A stretch of 64,000 nucleotides of DNA from Rhodoferax bucti (lineage in GTDB: Bacteria; Pseudomonadota; Gammaproteobacteria; Burkholderiales; Burkholderiaceae_C), in contig NZ_VAHD01000003.1 of NCBI RefSeq assembly GCF_005876985.1, positions 186,001-250,000 on the forward strand. The letters are read 5' to 3'. Below are positions 36,209 through 44,994 of this stretch, one piece after another. The notes below the pieces were generated by a model that saw only the letters and a list, made by a program, of their open reading frames with translations, ran no database searches and was not told the origin of the DNA. Every line of letters starts with the position of its first letter. Position 1 is the first letter of the stretch. Made by a program: the position numbers and the translations under genes.

Positions 36209-36838
36209 TTAGAAGCCCAAGGATGCCAGCAAGTCGTCCACATCGTCTTGCTTGAGGGCAGTGGCGTCGGTTTGCGGGCCTTCCAACACATGGGTATCTA
36301 CCGAACTAGCAGTCTCGGTGGCCGCAGGTTTGGCCACGGGCTCTGGGGAGCTGTCGATCAACAGCTGTACCAACTGCATTTCGGTGCGGGTGATGATGTC
36401 GATCACCTTCTTAATGACCTGACCGGACAAATCCTGAAAGTCCTGCGCCATCATGATGTCGCTCAGCACTTCAGACTGTTTGCCCGCGAACTCGGCGGTG
36501 CCATGGGCAAATTTGCTGCAGGTAATCAGCATGCCGCGAGCCTTTTCGGGGCTCATGTCCGGGGCGTTGGCCAAGCGCTGCAGGGACTGGCCCAACTCAT
36601 CACCGCGGCCGGCCAAATCGTCGCAAGCGGGTTTTGCCACTTCTACCAATGTCAACACTTTGTTGGCGGCGTCTTCGGTCATTTTTCCGACGTAAGCCAA
36701 GCGATCCCGGGCATTCGGGATCTCTTCAACGATGTTGTGGAGCTGGTTGTTACCGAGAACCGAAAGGGCCTCGTGCATCTCACGGGTGATGGAACCCAAG
36801 CGGGCGAAGGCTTCTTCTTTGGTAAGCGGTGTGGACAT
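36209..36838 (-). CDS. cheZ: Chemotaxis protein phosphatase CheZ (orphan)
   Basis: A 209-residue helical protein. The catalytic stretch MAQDFQDLSGQVIKKVIDII supplies the D136/Q140 pair that dephosphorylates CheY-P, and the C-terminal QDDVDDLLASLGF is the conserved CheY-binding helix. The Pro/Ala linker (about 160-190) is also typical. No other chemotaxis or flagellar gene is within the window, so this copy is separated from a che operon. Confidence 0.93.
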   Translation of the reverse strand: MSTPLTKEEAFARLGSITREMHEALSVLGNNQLHNIVEEIPNARDRLAYVGKMTEDAANKVLTLVEVAKPACDDLAGRGDELGQSLQRLANAPDMSPEKARGMLITCSKFAHGTAEFAGKQSEVLSDIMMAQDFQDLSGQVIKKVIDIITRTEMQLVQLLIDSSPEPVAKPAATETASSVDTHVLEGPQTDATALKQDDVDDLLASLGF

Positions 36839-36942
36839 AAGCGAGCGGCATCCCTTTGGCACATGGTCTTTCGCTGCCTATTATGAGGGGCTATCGCGTC
36901 ATCAGCACAACTCAATAACCAAATTCGGGTGACAAATTCCGG

Positions 36943-37872
36943 TCAAATGTCTTCCAGCAACGGATAGGGCAGGGGCAGCAAGTGCAAAGCTGTGCCAAAA
37001 ACCAAAAGTAACGAATTTTGGGCGGCCAGTTGGAGCGAAACAATGGCGTCGAACCCGCCGGCAGGGCTGGGGGCCGCTTGCACCACGGTGCCAACCGCTT
37101 GCTCCGCGTCGTCCGCGCTGAAGATTTCCTGGCCGGCTTCCATGGCCAATTCACTATGCGCAATGAACGCCCGGCGTTTGAGCGTGCCACGGAACTGGCT
37201 GCGTGCCACGACCTCTTGCCCGGGATAGCACCCTTTTTTGAAGCTCACGCCGCCGATGGACTCGTAATTCAACATCTGGGGCACAAAAGCCTCAAACACC
37301 GGCGCGCTCACTGTAGCCACCCCGCTGATCACTTCACCCCAGCGCCATAGGTCGAGGCTGAGGGGCGCGCCTGCTGGCGTAGAGGCGTCTGCAGCGGTAA
37401 TGCACAACTGGCGGGGCGTTGTGCTCGTCGAGTAGAGCTGCACTACGATTTCAGACTCACTTTCGGCCTTAGCCCACACAGGACTTGCGCCAGTAGCTAT
37501 GTTTTTGGTAGCAGAACCTGACAGTCCCCAGATCGCAAAGGCGTCGGTCGCATCACTCAACTTGGCTTTGGCGCGCAACACGAACATCGACAGCCGCTTC
37601 AATGTGGCGGCCAGCAAGTCCCGGCTGCACAGCAAAAACACGTCGCCCTGGGCAGTCTTGTAGGCCACAAAACTGGCTTGCATGCGGCCCTTGGCATTGC
37701 AAAAGGCCGCCAGGCGCGCCTGGTCGGTACCCAGCAGCGCAAAGTCCTGGGTCAACTGGCCATGGATGAATTTGGCAGCGTCTTCACCCTGGATGCGGAT
37801 CACGCCCCAGTGGCTCAGGCGGGTCACGCCATCGGGCAATGTGGCGTGGAGCGGAGAAGTCAAAGTAGTCAT
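36943..37872 (-). CDS. ygfZ: Folate-binding Fe/S cluster repair protein YgfZ
   Basis: A 309-residue GcvT-like protein with the diagnostic KGCYPGQEVVARSQFRGTLKRR motif containing the essential Cys. The N-terminus RLSHWGVIRIQGEDAAKFIHGQLTQD is the usual folate-binding beginning. YgfZ maintains iron-sulfur enzymes in a folate-dependent way. Residues about 121-138 come from a repeat copy. The gene is divergent from mltG. Confidence 0.92.
   Translation of the reverse strand: MTTLTSPLHATLPDGVTRLSHWGVIRIQGEDAAKFIHGQLTQDFALLGTDQARLAAFCNAKGRMQASFVAYKTAQGDVFLLCSRDLLAATLKRLSMFVLRAKAKLSDATDAFAIWGLSGSATKNIATGASPVWAKAESESEIVVQLYSTSTTPRQLCITAADASTPAGAPLSLDLWRWGEVISGVATVSAPVFEAFVPQMLNYESIGGVSFKKGCYPGQEVVARSQFRGTLKRRAFIAHSELAMEAGQEIFSADDAEQAVGTVVQAAPSPAGGFDAIVSLQLAAQNSLLLVFGTALHLLPLPYPLLEDI
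37459..37512 (-). repeat. Dispersed hairpin repeat copy 6, inside ygfZ
   Basis: Minus strand: GCTACCAAAAACATAGCTAC, then TGGCGCAAGTCCTGTGTGG, then GCTAAGGCCGAAAGT. Colinear with GCTATC..ATAGCTGCTTGCGCATATTCC..GCGCTAGAGGCCAAAA without gaps, with scattered substitutions, so it is an older copy. Confidence 0.65.
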
Positions 37873-37918
37873 GGGCTGAATTATGATTGTCCGTTTCATC
37901 CGGACGGAGAGTAGGGCT

Positions 37919-38899
37919 GTGCGTTATCTGATTGCGGTCATTCTGGCGGTTGCCGCAGTCGTGGGGGCGGGCTTTGCATGGGTGCATACGCCCCTCACCA
38001 TGGCCACCGCCACTGCGGACTTGAGCATTGAGCCCGGCACCGGGGTGCGCGAGGTGGCCCGGCTGGTCGCGGCATCCGGTGTGGAGGTGCAGCCGGATCT
38101 TCTGTATTGGTGGTTTCGCCTGTCCGGCAAGAGCCGACTGATCCGGGCGGGTAGCTACGAATTGGGCGCAGACACCACACCGCTCTCTTTGCTGCAAAAA
38201 CTGGTGCGCGGGGACGAGGCGCTGCGCGCCGTCACGCTGGTGGAGGGCTGGACATTCCGGCAGGCGCGGCAAGCGATCTCCAAAGCCGATGGCTTGAAAA
38301 GTGAAGGCGCCAACCTGAGCGATGAAGCGCTGATGGCTGCCTTGGGCCGGCCGGGGCAGCATCCGGAGGGGCGATTCTTCCCCGATACCTACACTTATTC
38401 CAAAGGCTCTAGCGACCTGGCGGTATGGACGCGGGCCTTGCACGCCATGGACAAGCACTTGGATGCAGCGTGGAGTTTGCGCAACCCGGCTATTTCCTTG
38501 CAGTCCCCCGACCAGGCCTTGGTGCTGGCCAGCATTATTGAAAAAGAAACGGGGAAGACGGCGGACCAGCCCTTGATCTCGGCGGTGTTTCACAACCGGT
38601 TGTTGATCGGCATGCGACTGCAGACCGACCCGACGGTCATTTACGGTTTGGGGCCCCAGTTTGATGGCAATTTGAGGCGCATAGATCTGCAAACCGACAC
38701 GCCTTACAACACCTACACCCGGGCAGGGCTGCCACCTTCGCCGATTTCTTTGCCCGGAAAATCCGCCTTGATGGCAGCGGTGAGGCCGCAGGCCTCCAAG
38801 GCGCTGTACTTTGTGGCACGCGGTGATGGCAGCAGCCAATTCAGCGCCACTCTGGACGAGCACAATAGAGCCGTCGACAAATACCAACGAGGGCGCTGA
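37919..38899 (+). CDS. mltG: Endolytic murein transglycosylase MltG
   Basis: A 326-residue inner-membrane lytic transglycosylase. One TM helix ([20 protein letters not shown]), a LysM-like region, and the YceG catalytic domain with [14 protein letters not shown] (catalytic Glu), [19 protein letters not shown] and [18 protein letters not shown]. It cuts nascent glycan strands. I chose GTG at 37919 because GGAGAG lies seven bases upstream; the ATG at 37883 would leave only ten bases to the divergent ygfZ start. Heads the tmk-holB-pilZ-tatD operon. Confidence 0.92.
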   Translation: MRYLIAVILAVAAVVGAGFAWVHTPLTMATATADLSIEPGTGVREVARLVAASGVEVQPDLLYWWFRLSGKSRLIRAGSYELGADTTPLSLLQKLVRGDEALRAVTLVEGWTFRQARQAISKADGLKSEGANLSDEALMAALGRPGQHPEGRFFPDTYTYSKGSSDLAVWTRALHAMDKHLDAAWSLRNPAISLQSPDQALVLASIIEKETGKTADQPLISAVFHNRLLIGMRLQTDPTVIYGLGPQFDGNLRRIDLQTDTPYNTYTRAGLPPSPISLPGKSALMAAVRPQASKALYFVARGDGSSQFSATLDEHNRAVDKYQRGR

Positions 38900-38909
38900 G
38901 CCGCTACCC

Positions 38910-39560
38910 ATGCAAGGTCTTTTCATCAGTTTTGAAGGCATCGACGGCGCCGGCAAATCCACCCACATTGACGCCTTGTCCCGGGCATTTGAAGCCCAGG
39001 GGCGCCACGTTACCCTGACCCGTGAACCGGGCGGCACGCCGCTGGCCGAGCAGCTCCGGGAGATGGTGCTCCAAGCCCCCATGGATGCCATGACGGAGGC
39101 CTTGCTGGTGTTTGCCGCGCGCCGCGACCACGTACAGCAAGTGATCCGGCCGGCCCTGATGCGGGGGGATGTGGTGCTGTGCGACCGTTTTTCAGACGCC
39201 AGCTTTGCCTACCAAGGGGCAGGGCGCGGGTTCGACTGGCACATGCTGGAAACCTTGGAGGCTTGGGTGCAGGGCGGTGATGCGGCAGGTGCAGCTGCAC
39301 AAACCTTGCTACAGCCCGACGTTACGATCTGGTTTGACCTGCCGCCTGCGGTTGCCGCGAGTCGATTGGCGGGGGCGCGGGTACCCGACAAGTTTGAATC
39401 GCAGCCGGAAGCTTTTTTTGCGCAAGTAGCTGGCGGCTACGCCAAACGCCAGCAGTCCGCGCCCGAGCGGTTTGCCCGCATCAACGCCAACCAAACGCCC
39501 GACGCCGTGCGCCACGAGGTGATGCAGGCGCTGCGTGACCGTGGCTGGTTAACCCCATGA
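38910..39560 (+). CDS. tmk: Thymidylate kinase
   Basis: A 216-residue dTMP kinase that makes dTDP. P-loop [42 protein letters not shown] (DRF in place of DRY/H), and a LID region without the extra arginines. The start was set at [10 protein letters not shown], ten bases after mltG. The stop overlaps the holB start (ATGA). Confidence 0.95.
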   Translation: MQGLFISFEGIDGAGKSTHIDALSRAFEAQGRHVTLTREPGGTPLAEQLREMVLQAPMDAMTEALLVFAARRDHVQQVIRPALMRGDVVLCDRFSDASFAYQGAGRGFDWHMLETLEAWVQGGDAAGAAAQTLLQPDVTIWFDLPPAVAASRLAGARVPDKFESQPEAFFAQVAGGYAKRQQSAPERFARINANQTPDAVRHEVMQALRDRGWLTP

Positions 39561-40579
39561 GTACCGATGTGCAGGCCACCGCGCCCTGGATTGCGACCCA
39601 GACGCGTCAGCTCTTGACTCAGCGAGGCCATGCCTGGCTCTTGCAGGGGCCATCCGGGCTGGGGCAGTATGGCTTGGCGCTGTCGCTAGCGCGCGCCTGG
39701 TTATGCGAAAACCCGCATCCCGAGGGGGCCTGTGGTGTATGCGGTAGCTGCCACGCCATCGAGGTGCGCACCCATGCCGACTTGTGCGTCTTGATGCCGG
39801 AAACCACTATGCTGGAGCTGGGCTGGCCCCTGAGCGAGAAGGCCCAAGCCGACATTGACGACAAAAAGCGCAAAGCCAGCAAGGAAATCCGGGTAGAGGC
39901 CATGCGGGATGCCGTGGAATTTGCCCAACGCACCAGTGCGAGAGGGCGGGGCAAGGTGGTGCTGGTGTTTCCTGCCGAGGATATGAACACCATCACGGCC
40001 AACGCTTTGCTCAAGACACTGGAAGAGCCTGCCGGGGATGTGCGCTTTGTGCTGGCGACCGAGTCCGCCCATCAATTGCTGCCCACTATCCGCAGCCGCT
40101 GCATTGCCCACACCATGCTGTGGCCTGCGGCGGCCGAGGCGGCGGCGTGGCTGCAGGCGCAAGGCGTGGCGGCCGATTTGATTCCTGACCTGCTGCGACT
40201 ATGCGGCGGGCGACCGGAGGATGCTTGGCGGCGGGTGCAAAGTGGCGCAAGCGCAGCAGAATGGGCCGGTTTCCCGAGAGCGATGGCGTCCGGGGATAAC
40301 ACCGCCTTGAAAGACTGGACGCCGCAAATGCTGATTGAAGGCGCCCAAAAGCTGTGCCACGACCTGATGGTGCAAGATGCGGGGGCAGAGCCGCGCTTCT
40401 TTGGTAAAGCATCCATCAAAGATATTCGCCCGACCCGCTTGGCACTGGCCCAGTGGAGCAAAAGCCTTGCGCAGGCCATGAAAACCATGGATCACCCCTT
40501 CAACGCGGGGCTCATGACCGAGTCGCTTGTTTCACAAGCCCAATCCGTCCTACACTCCGGCCACACCAGAACACCATGA
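39557..40579 (+). CDS. holB: DNA polymerase III subunit delta prime
   Basis: A 340-residue clamp-loader subunit. [20 protein letters not shown] replaces a functional P-loop, as expected for delta prime; the zinc module [17 protein letters not shown] follows; [21 protein letters not shown] and LPTIRSRC contain the SRC motif. Overlaps tmk and pilZ by ATGA at both ends. Confidence 0.93.
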   Translation: MSTDVQATAPWIATQTRQLLTQRGHAWLLQGPSGLGQYGLALSLARAWLCENPHPEGACGVCGSCHAIEVRTHADLCVLMPETTMLELGWPLSEKAQADIDDKKRKASKEIRVEAMRDAVEFAQRTSARGRGKVVLVFPAEDMNTITANALLKTLEEPAGDVRFVLATESAHQLLPTIRSRCIAHTMLWPAAAEAAAWLQAQGVAADLIPDLLRLCGGRPEDAWRRVQSGASAAEWAGFPRAMASGDNTALKDWTPQMLIEGAQKLCHDLMVQDAGAEPRFFGKASIKDIRPTRLALAQWSKSLAQAMKTMDHPFNAGLMTESLVSQAQSVLHSGHTRTP

Positions 40580-40938
40580 GCAGCACCTCTACCCCTAGCG
40601 CCCGGCCTAGCGTCATCCAGCTGTCCATCAAAGAAAAGGCAGCCTTGTACGCCGCCTACATTCCCATGTTTACCGAAGGTGGCGTGTTTATCCCGACCAC
40701 CCGCGAATACAACCTGGGAGATGATGTGTACGTGTTGCTGTCCCTGCCTGAGGATGTACAACGCTACCCGGTAGCCGGAAAGGTCGCGTGGGTAACCCCT
40801 GCCAAAGCCGCTGGTGGGCGAACCCAAGGCGTAGGCATTCTGTTCCCCAAGGACGAAAAATCCAGGCTGTTGCGGCTCAAAATCGAAGAGATCCTGGGTT
40901 CGCACATGGCGTCTGATCGCCCCACCCAAACCGTTTAG
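40576..40938 (+). CDS. pilZ: PilZ domain protein (type IV pilus PilZ-like)
   Basis: A 120-residue single PilZ domain: YIPMFTEGGVFIPTTREYNLGDDVYVLLSLPED, then GKVAWVTPAKAAGGRTQGVGILF. The N-terminal RxxxR c-di-GMP motif is missing, as in the founding type IV pilus PilZ that does not bind the nucleotide. Its place right behind holB is the conserved location of that pilZ. Confidence 0.92.
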   Translation: MSSTSTPSARPSVIQLSIKEKAALYAAYIPMFTEGGVFIPTTREYNLGDDVYVLLSLPEDVQRYPVAGKVAWVTPAKAAGGRTQGVGILFPKDEKSRLLRLKIEEILGSHMASDRPTQTV

Positions 40939-40999
40939 CGGTTTCCACCCTCTGACCGGGTTGCAGCCGCTCACCGCCGGCTTACGACCTGTCTCCCGC

Positions 41000-41785
41000 A
41001 TGTTCACTGATTCACACTGCCACCTCACGTACCCGGACTTGGTCAACGATTGGCCTGCCATTGCGCAAGCTATGGAAGCGGCGCAGGTGCATCGCGCGCT
41101 ATGTATTTGCACCACCCTGGAAGAGTTTGATACGGTGCATCAGTTTGCGCTATCGCAACCTCACATCTGGGCCAGCGCCGGCGTGCACCCGGACAACGAC
41201 GACGTGCAAGAGCCATCACTCACCGAGCTGGTGCGTTTAGGCTCGCGCCCTAAAGTGGTCGCCATCGGGGAAACCGGGCTGGACTATTACCGATTGGGCG
41301 AGCGCTCGATTGCAGACATGGAGTGGCAGCGCGAGCGCTTTCGAACACATATCAGAGCCGCACGCCAACTGAAGAAGCCCTTGGTTATTCACACCCGGAG
41401 TGCATCTGAAGACACGCTTCGTTTGCTGCGCGAGGAAGGGGAGTTCGGCGATCCAGCGAGCGCAGGCGGGGTTTTCCATTGCTTTACTGAAGATGTGAAC
41501 ATCGCTCGGCAAGCGTTGGAGCTTGGTTTCTATATTTCCTTCTCCGGCATAGTCACCTTCAAGTCGGCCCAAAGTATCCGGGATGTGGTGAAGATAGTGC
41601 CGGACGATCGTTTGTTGATTGAGACAGACAGCCCTTATTTGGCACCCGTACCCTATCGCGGCAAGACGAACAATCCTGCGTATGTACCGTTTGTTGCCGC
41701 TGAAATCGCCAAAGTGCGTAATTGCACCGTGGAAGAGGTCGCTGCAATAACCGATCGCAACTTCACTCTTTTGTTCAAGGTGTAG
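41000..41785 (+). CDS. TatD family metal-dependent hydrolase
   Basis: A 261-residue TIM-barrel nuclease-type hydrolase. DSHCHL supplies the HxH pair, IGETGLDYY the bridging Glu, PLVIHTRSA and GVFHCFT further His ligands, and LLIETDSPYLAPVPYRGK the Asp. TatD proteins have 3'-5' exonuclease and D-aminoacyl-tRNA/quality-control links. The start is the ATG at 41000; the frame upstream is not conserved. Confidence 0.93.
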   Translation: MFTDSHCHLTYPDLVNDWPAIAQAMEAAQVHRALCICTTLEEFDTVHQFALSQPHIWASAGVHPDNDDVQEPSLTELVRLGSRPKVVAIGETGLDYYRLGERSIADMEWQRERFRTHIRAARQLKKPLVIHTRSASEDTLRLLREEGEFGDPASAGGVFHCFTEDVNIARQALELGFYISFSGIVTFKSAQSIRDVVKIVPDDRLLIETDSPYLAPVPYRGKTNNPAYVPFVAAEIAKVRNCTVEEVAAITDRNFTLLFKV

Positions 41786-41787
41786 CC

Positions 41788-42447
41788 ATGTTGAAGCACA
41801 TCAGGTTTCTGTTGCTGTGTTTGCTTGGGTGGACCCAAACGCTGGTGTTTGCAGGCTCTTACGATGATTTTTTTCTGGCCATCGACAAAGACAATGCGCC
41901 CTTGGTACAGGAGCTCCTGAACCGAGGTTTTGATCCCAACACAGTAAATCCACGCGGCGTACCTGGTCTGCTTTTAGCTATCCGTACACCGGCTCCAAAG
42001 GTTACGGAGACGCTGCTGGCACACCCTGACATCAAAGTGGAACAACGCAACCGGAACGACGAGAGCGCGCTCATGCTTGCGGCACTCGATGGCAATCTCG
42101 CGTTGTGCAAATTGCTTCTTGAAATGGATGCCGATGTCAACAAACCAGGCTGGACACCACTGCATTACGCAGCCACCAATAGCCATGTAGAGGTGATCCG
42201 TTTGCTTTTGGACAGCTATGCCTACATCGATGCAGCATCACCCAACGGATCTACACCCCTGATGATGGCCGCCATGTACGGAAACAGCTCCGCAGTAAAA
42301 ACTCTACTGGAGGCGGGAGCAGACCCGACTTTGAAAAATGCGATTGGCCTCACCGCCATTGATTTCGCACAACAAGTGAAACGCACAGAATCCGCAGAGA
42401 TCATCGCAGCGTTTGTTAGGGCACGCCGGCCTAAAGGCGCTTGGTGA
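41788..42447 (+). CDS. Exported ankyrin repeat protein
   Basis: A 219-residue protein with a signal peptide (1-22, LLLCLLGWTQTLVFA) followed by four to five ankyrin repeats (DNAPLVQELLNRGFDPNTVN; NDESALMLAALDGNLALCKLLLE; GWTPLHYAATNSHVEVIRLLL; NGSTPLMMAAMYGNSSAVKTLLEAGADP). It starts two bases after tatD and so ends the mltG operon. It probably mediates a periplasmic protein contact; the partner is unknown. Confidence 0.9.
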   Translation: MLKHIRFLLLCLLGWTQTLVFAGSYDDFFLAIDKDNAPLVQELLNRGFDPNTVNPRGVPGLLLAIRTPAPKVTETLLAHPDIKVEQRNRNDESALMLAALDGNLALCKLLLEMDADVNKPGWTPLHYAATNSHVEVIRLLLDSYAYIDAASPNGSTPLMMAAMYGNSSAVKTLLEAGADPTLKNAIGLTAIDFAQQVKRTESAEIIAAFVRARRPKGAW

Positions 42448-42546
42448 GTTGGAGGCGTAGTTGCAGACTGGGTTGGATTTTTATGATTCACTCTACTTTA
42501 TACGATGTATATTATGTAAAGTTAAATGCATAGGTGATAGAGCTCC

Positions 42547-43464
42547 TCACCTGACTTCAAACTGGATGCATGGAACGGTTTCATCCGCAAAAGATCCGCC
42601 CAGCGAGATACTGCCACTCCCGTGGAGCACACATTCATCCCTTCGAAGCAGCAAATCACCGCTGTGGTCGTCCGCGAACCGAACACCTGTTCCATAGGTG
42701 CTGAGATCGACCAAAATAATTCCACCATTTCGCCATTCCAGCTTTGCGTGAGTACGAGATACGCGCGGATCAGACACAACGAACTCAGCAGTTTTGACAC
42801 GTCCAATATGCACCGGTAACTCGAAAGACTTAAAAGTCGATTGATTGGAGCCTGCCATAAGGCATATCTCTTTTCCCAAAGCATCTCTGAACGCTATGCC
42901 ACCGTCTGGACCCAAGCCAGCTTGCATTGTTAAAAAATCAGAGGGCTCTTCTTCACGCCATTCGATCTGGAAAACATCACAAACCTCCTGGCGGCCGCGT
43001 ATGTGAATAGGCCCTAAAGAACGCACACTGGGTCCGAACCGTTTGTCCATTGACTCGACCACAGAAGCACTGGCCCAAATTTGAGCTGGTCCGCACAGGT
43101 CGCATAGCCGGGCAGCAACGTTAACGGCATCACCATAACAGTCGCCTGCTAGTAATTCAATGTCACCGCAAGCCAAACCAATTCGTATTGGCAAACGAAG
43201 TTCCGGCGGGGTACTGGCAGAATGGATTTGGTAGGAGCGCTGTACATCGAGTACGAAATCAATAGCTTCAACGCTATCTGCAAATACAACCATGACGCCA
43301 TCTCCCAATGTCTTTACAAGGCGTCCACGATGCGGAGCGCAGAGACCACTAATCCATGATGTGATCTGCGTAATTGCGGCGGTGGCACGTGCGTTACCAA
43401 GCGCACCGAAGACGGCCGTACTGCCATGTAAATCTGTAAAAACTACTGTCGAACGCACGCTCAT
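42547..43464 (-). CDS. Class III adenylate/guanylate cyclase fused to an FHA domain
   Basis: A 305-residue soluble two-domain protein. The cyclase half (1 to about 170) keeps the metal Asp pair D11 (VVFTDLHGST) and D55 (KTLGDGVMVVFAD), the substrate Lys K51, and the transition-state N115 and R119 in YGDAVNVAARL. The C-terminal FHA domain (about 205-300) has VHIGRVKTAEF, VSRTHAKLEWR and STYGTGV, i.e. the phosphothreonine-binding Gly-Arg, Ser and His. An active cAMP-forming enzyme controlled by a phosphoprotein is the natural reading. The DNA around it is AT-richer than the rest. Confidence 0.92.
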   Translation of the reverse strand: MSVRSTVVFTDLHGSTAVFGALGNARATAAITQITSWISGLCAPHRGRLVKTLGDGVMVVFADSVEAIDFVLDVQRSYQIHSASTPPELRLPIRIGLACGDIELLAGDCYGDAVNVAARLCDLCGPAQIWASASVVESMDKRFGPSVRSLGPIHIRGRQEVCDVFQIEWREEEPSDFLTMQAGLGPDGGIAFRDALGKEICLMAGSNQSTFKSFELPVHIGRVKTAEFVVSDPRVSRTHAKLEWRNGGIILVDLSTYGTGVRFADDHSGDLLLRRDECVLHGSGSISLGGSFADETVPCIQFEVR

Positions 43465-43729
43465 ATCAGCGACTACCTAGACTTCGTTGCAAGATCACTA
43501 AGGGCGACACATACGCTCATAGGTTCGATAGTCATTACATCGAACGACACGCTGGACCGAAAGTAGCTGATAGGCATCATGAAATTTTCACACACGAGGA
43601 ATAGATTCGGGAGGCCTACGATTTGGCATCGACTAAAAAAGACCGAATAGGGACTGCCCTCTTGTCTCTTTGTTCCTAGTTGCTTATCGTACTGCGAGAC
43701 TGATCATTAGACACACGCGTTGGAAAACA
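43465..43729. other. AT-rich intergenic stretch with no recognised feature
   Basis: About 265 bases between the cyclase-FHA gene and the frameshifted small gene. I see no ORF of note, no tRNA-like fold and no clear terminator. Both neighbours are transcribed away from this stretch, so it must contain their promoters. Confidence 0.5.
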
Positions 43730-44060
43730 ATGAGCCGAACAAAAAAAAATTTATCTACTCCTGAAATCTACATTTTTCGAAAAAAATCAAACACCTCACA
43801 CCATCCAGGAAATTCGCGCAGCGATGCTGCATGAACTTGGAGAAGAAGCTGCCGATAATTTTCCACGCATTCATTTGCGAGTTTCTTATGCCCAAGATAT
43901 TCAGGATCTCTGGCATTTGCGAAACGATGTTATGACAGCCATATCAGCCATGGACGGCGAGGCTGTAGCCCGCAGTAAGTTAAGTGAGATTAGTCAAATG
44001 TTTCGGGGACTCATACCGAATGCGTATTTAGTTCCCCGAACCCATCCAAAGGGTAATTAG
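43730..44060 (+). pseudogene. Small hypothetical gene disrupted by a +1 frameshift at an A tract
   Basis: ATG at 43730 opens MSRTKNLSTPEIYIFRKK, then the frame leads to a stop near 43831. The frame shifted by one base is open from 43734 to 44060 and reads TIQEIRAAMLHELGEEAADN and onward through SQMFRGLIPNAYLVP. Removing one A from the run of seven at 43780-43786 (or from the run of nine at 43741-43749) would join them into one protein of about 107 residues. A later ATG at 43824 could still give a 78-residue C-terminal piece. No named family is recognised. It could be a pseudogene, a sequencing error or slippage-dependent expression. Confidence 0.6.
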
Positions 44061-44067
44061 ATTAATT

Positions 44068-44994
44068 TCAATGCCCCCAAAATAGCATGACATCCTTCGA
44101 ATGAACTGCTAGCTCGGCATACTTGCCGAACGGCAGTACAACCTTGGTCTGAACATGCCCGTATGGTAGGTTGGTGATGACAGGTACATTGGTTTTAGAT
44201 CTTAACCATTCAACAACCACCTTCATTGAAAAGCCTCTGTCATGCGAATTTAATTTAAAGCTTGTAAATTGGCCCAAGACAATTGCGCGCTGATTTGATA
44301 GAACACCCGCATACAGTAATTGAGACAACATTCTCTCAACGCGATACGGATGCTCCCCCACATCCTCGAGGAACAAAATTCCATTGTTTATTGCTGGGAA
44401 ATATGGCGTTCCTAGCAATCCACTTAAAACGCAAAGATTGCCGCCCCAGACAACAGCGTCGGTGGCCAAAGTTTGATCAGATTCAACATAATGAGCGTTC
44501 CGGTCTTGGCGCCAACCAGTACCCTCCCCTTGCCCTGATATCAAATCATAAAAACAGTCTTCCATAATGTCGTCTGGAAGACCGTCATTTTCAACACTGC
44601 CGAACCCCTCACATAGTGCCGGTCCAGCCCAGGTCACACTCTTACATTTGGCATAGATCGCAGCCTGAAATGCCGTGAAGTCACTGATACCTACAAATTT
44701 GGTGCCGTTTTCAATAGAGGCAGCGATTTTCTCGTAGGGCAATATATCCAATATTCGGGTGATACCGTAGCCGCCTCTTGAAATAAGCGCAACGTCGGCA
44801 CCGCTGTCAGCAGCCCTGGAGAAGGCTTGCGCGCGTTGCTCATCATCCCCAGCAAAACGGGTAGATGACAACAGGGAACCCGTATCGACCTCTACGTTGT
44901 AACCCAATTGTGAAAGTCTCTTGATTCCTCTCTTGAAGGCATTTTTATCTCTAATAGCCCCTGATGGAGAGTATATATATATGTGTTCACCCAT
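44068..44994 (-). CDS. Muramoyltetrapeptide LD-carboxypeptidase (S66 family, LdcA-like)
   Basis: A 308-residue S66 serine peptidase that removes the terminal D-Ala from murein tetrapeptides. Nucleophile S104 in VGISDFTAFQ, then E210 in ILFLEDVGEHPYRVERML and H280 in LPYGHVQTK give the Ser-Glu-His triad at the spacing of E. coli LdcA. RGGYGITRILDILPYE is also diagnostic. The start overlaps the end of the TadA-hydrolase gene by eight bases, so it is translationally coupled. AT-rich relative to flanking genes. Confidence 0.92.
   Translation of the reverse strand: MGEHIYIYSPSGAIRDKNAFKRGIKRLSQLGYNVEVDTGSLLSSTRFAGDDEQRAQAFSRAADSGADVALISRGGYGITRILDILPYEKIAASIENGTKFVGISDFTAFQAAIYAKCKSVTWAGPALCEGFGSVENDGLPDDIMEDCFYDLISGQGEGTGWRQDRNAHYVESDQTLATDAVVWGGNLCVLSGLLGTPYFPAINNGILFLEDVGEHPYRVERMLSQLLYAGVLSNQRAIVLGQFTSFKLNSHDRGFSMKVVVEWLRSKTNVPVITNLPYGHVQTKVVLPFGKYAELAVHSKDVMLFWGH

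Noticed and set aside
43465..43729. Possible small RNA or phage attachment site in the AT-rich gap
   Set aside because: No hairpin with T-run, no tRNA-like sequence and no direct repeats could be seen.
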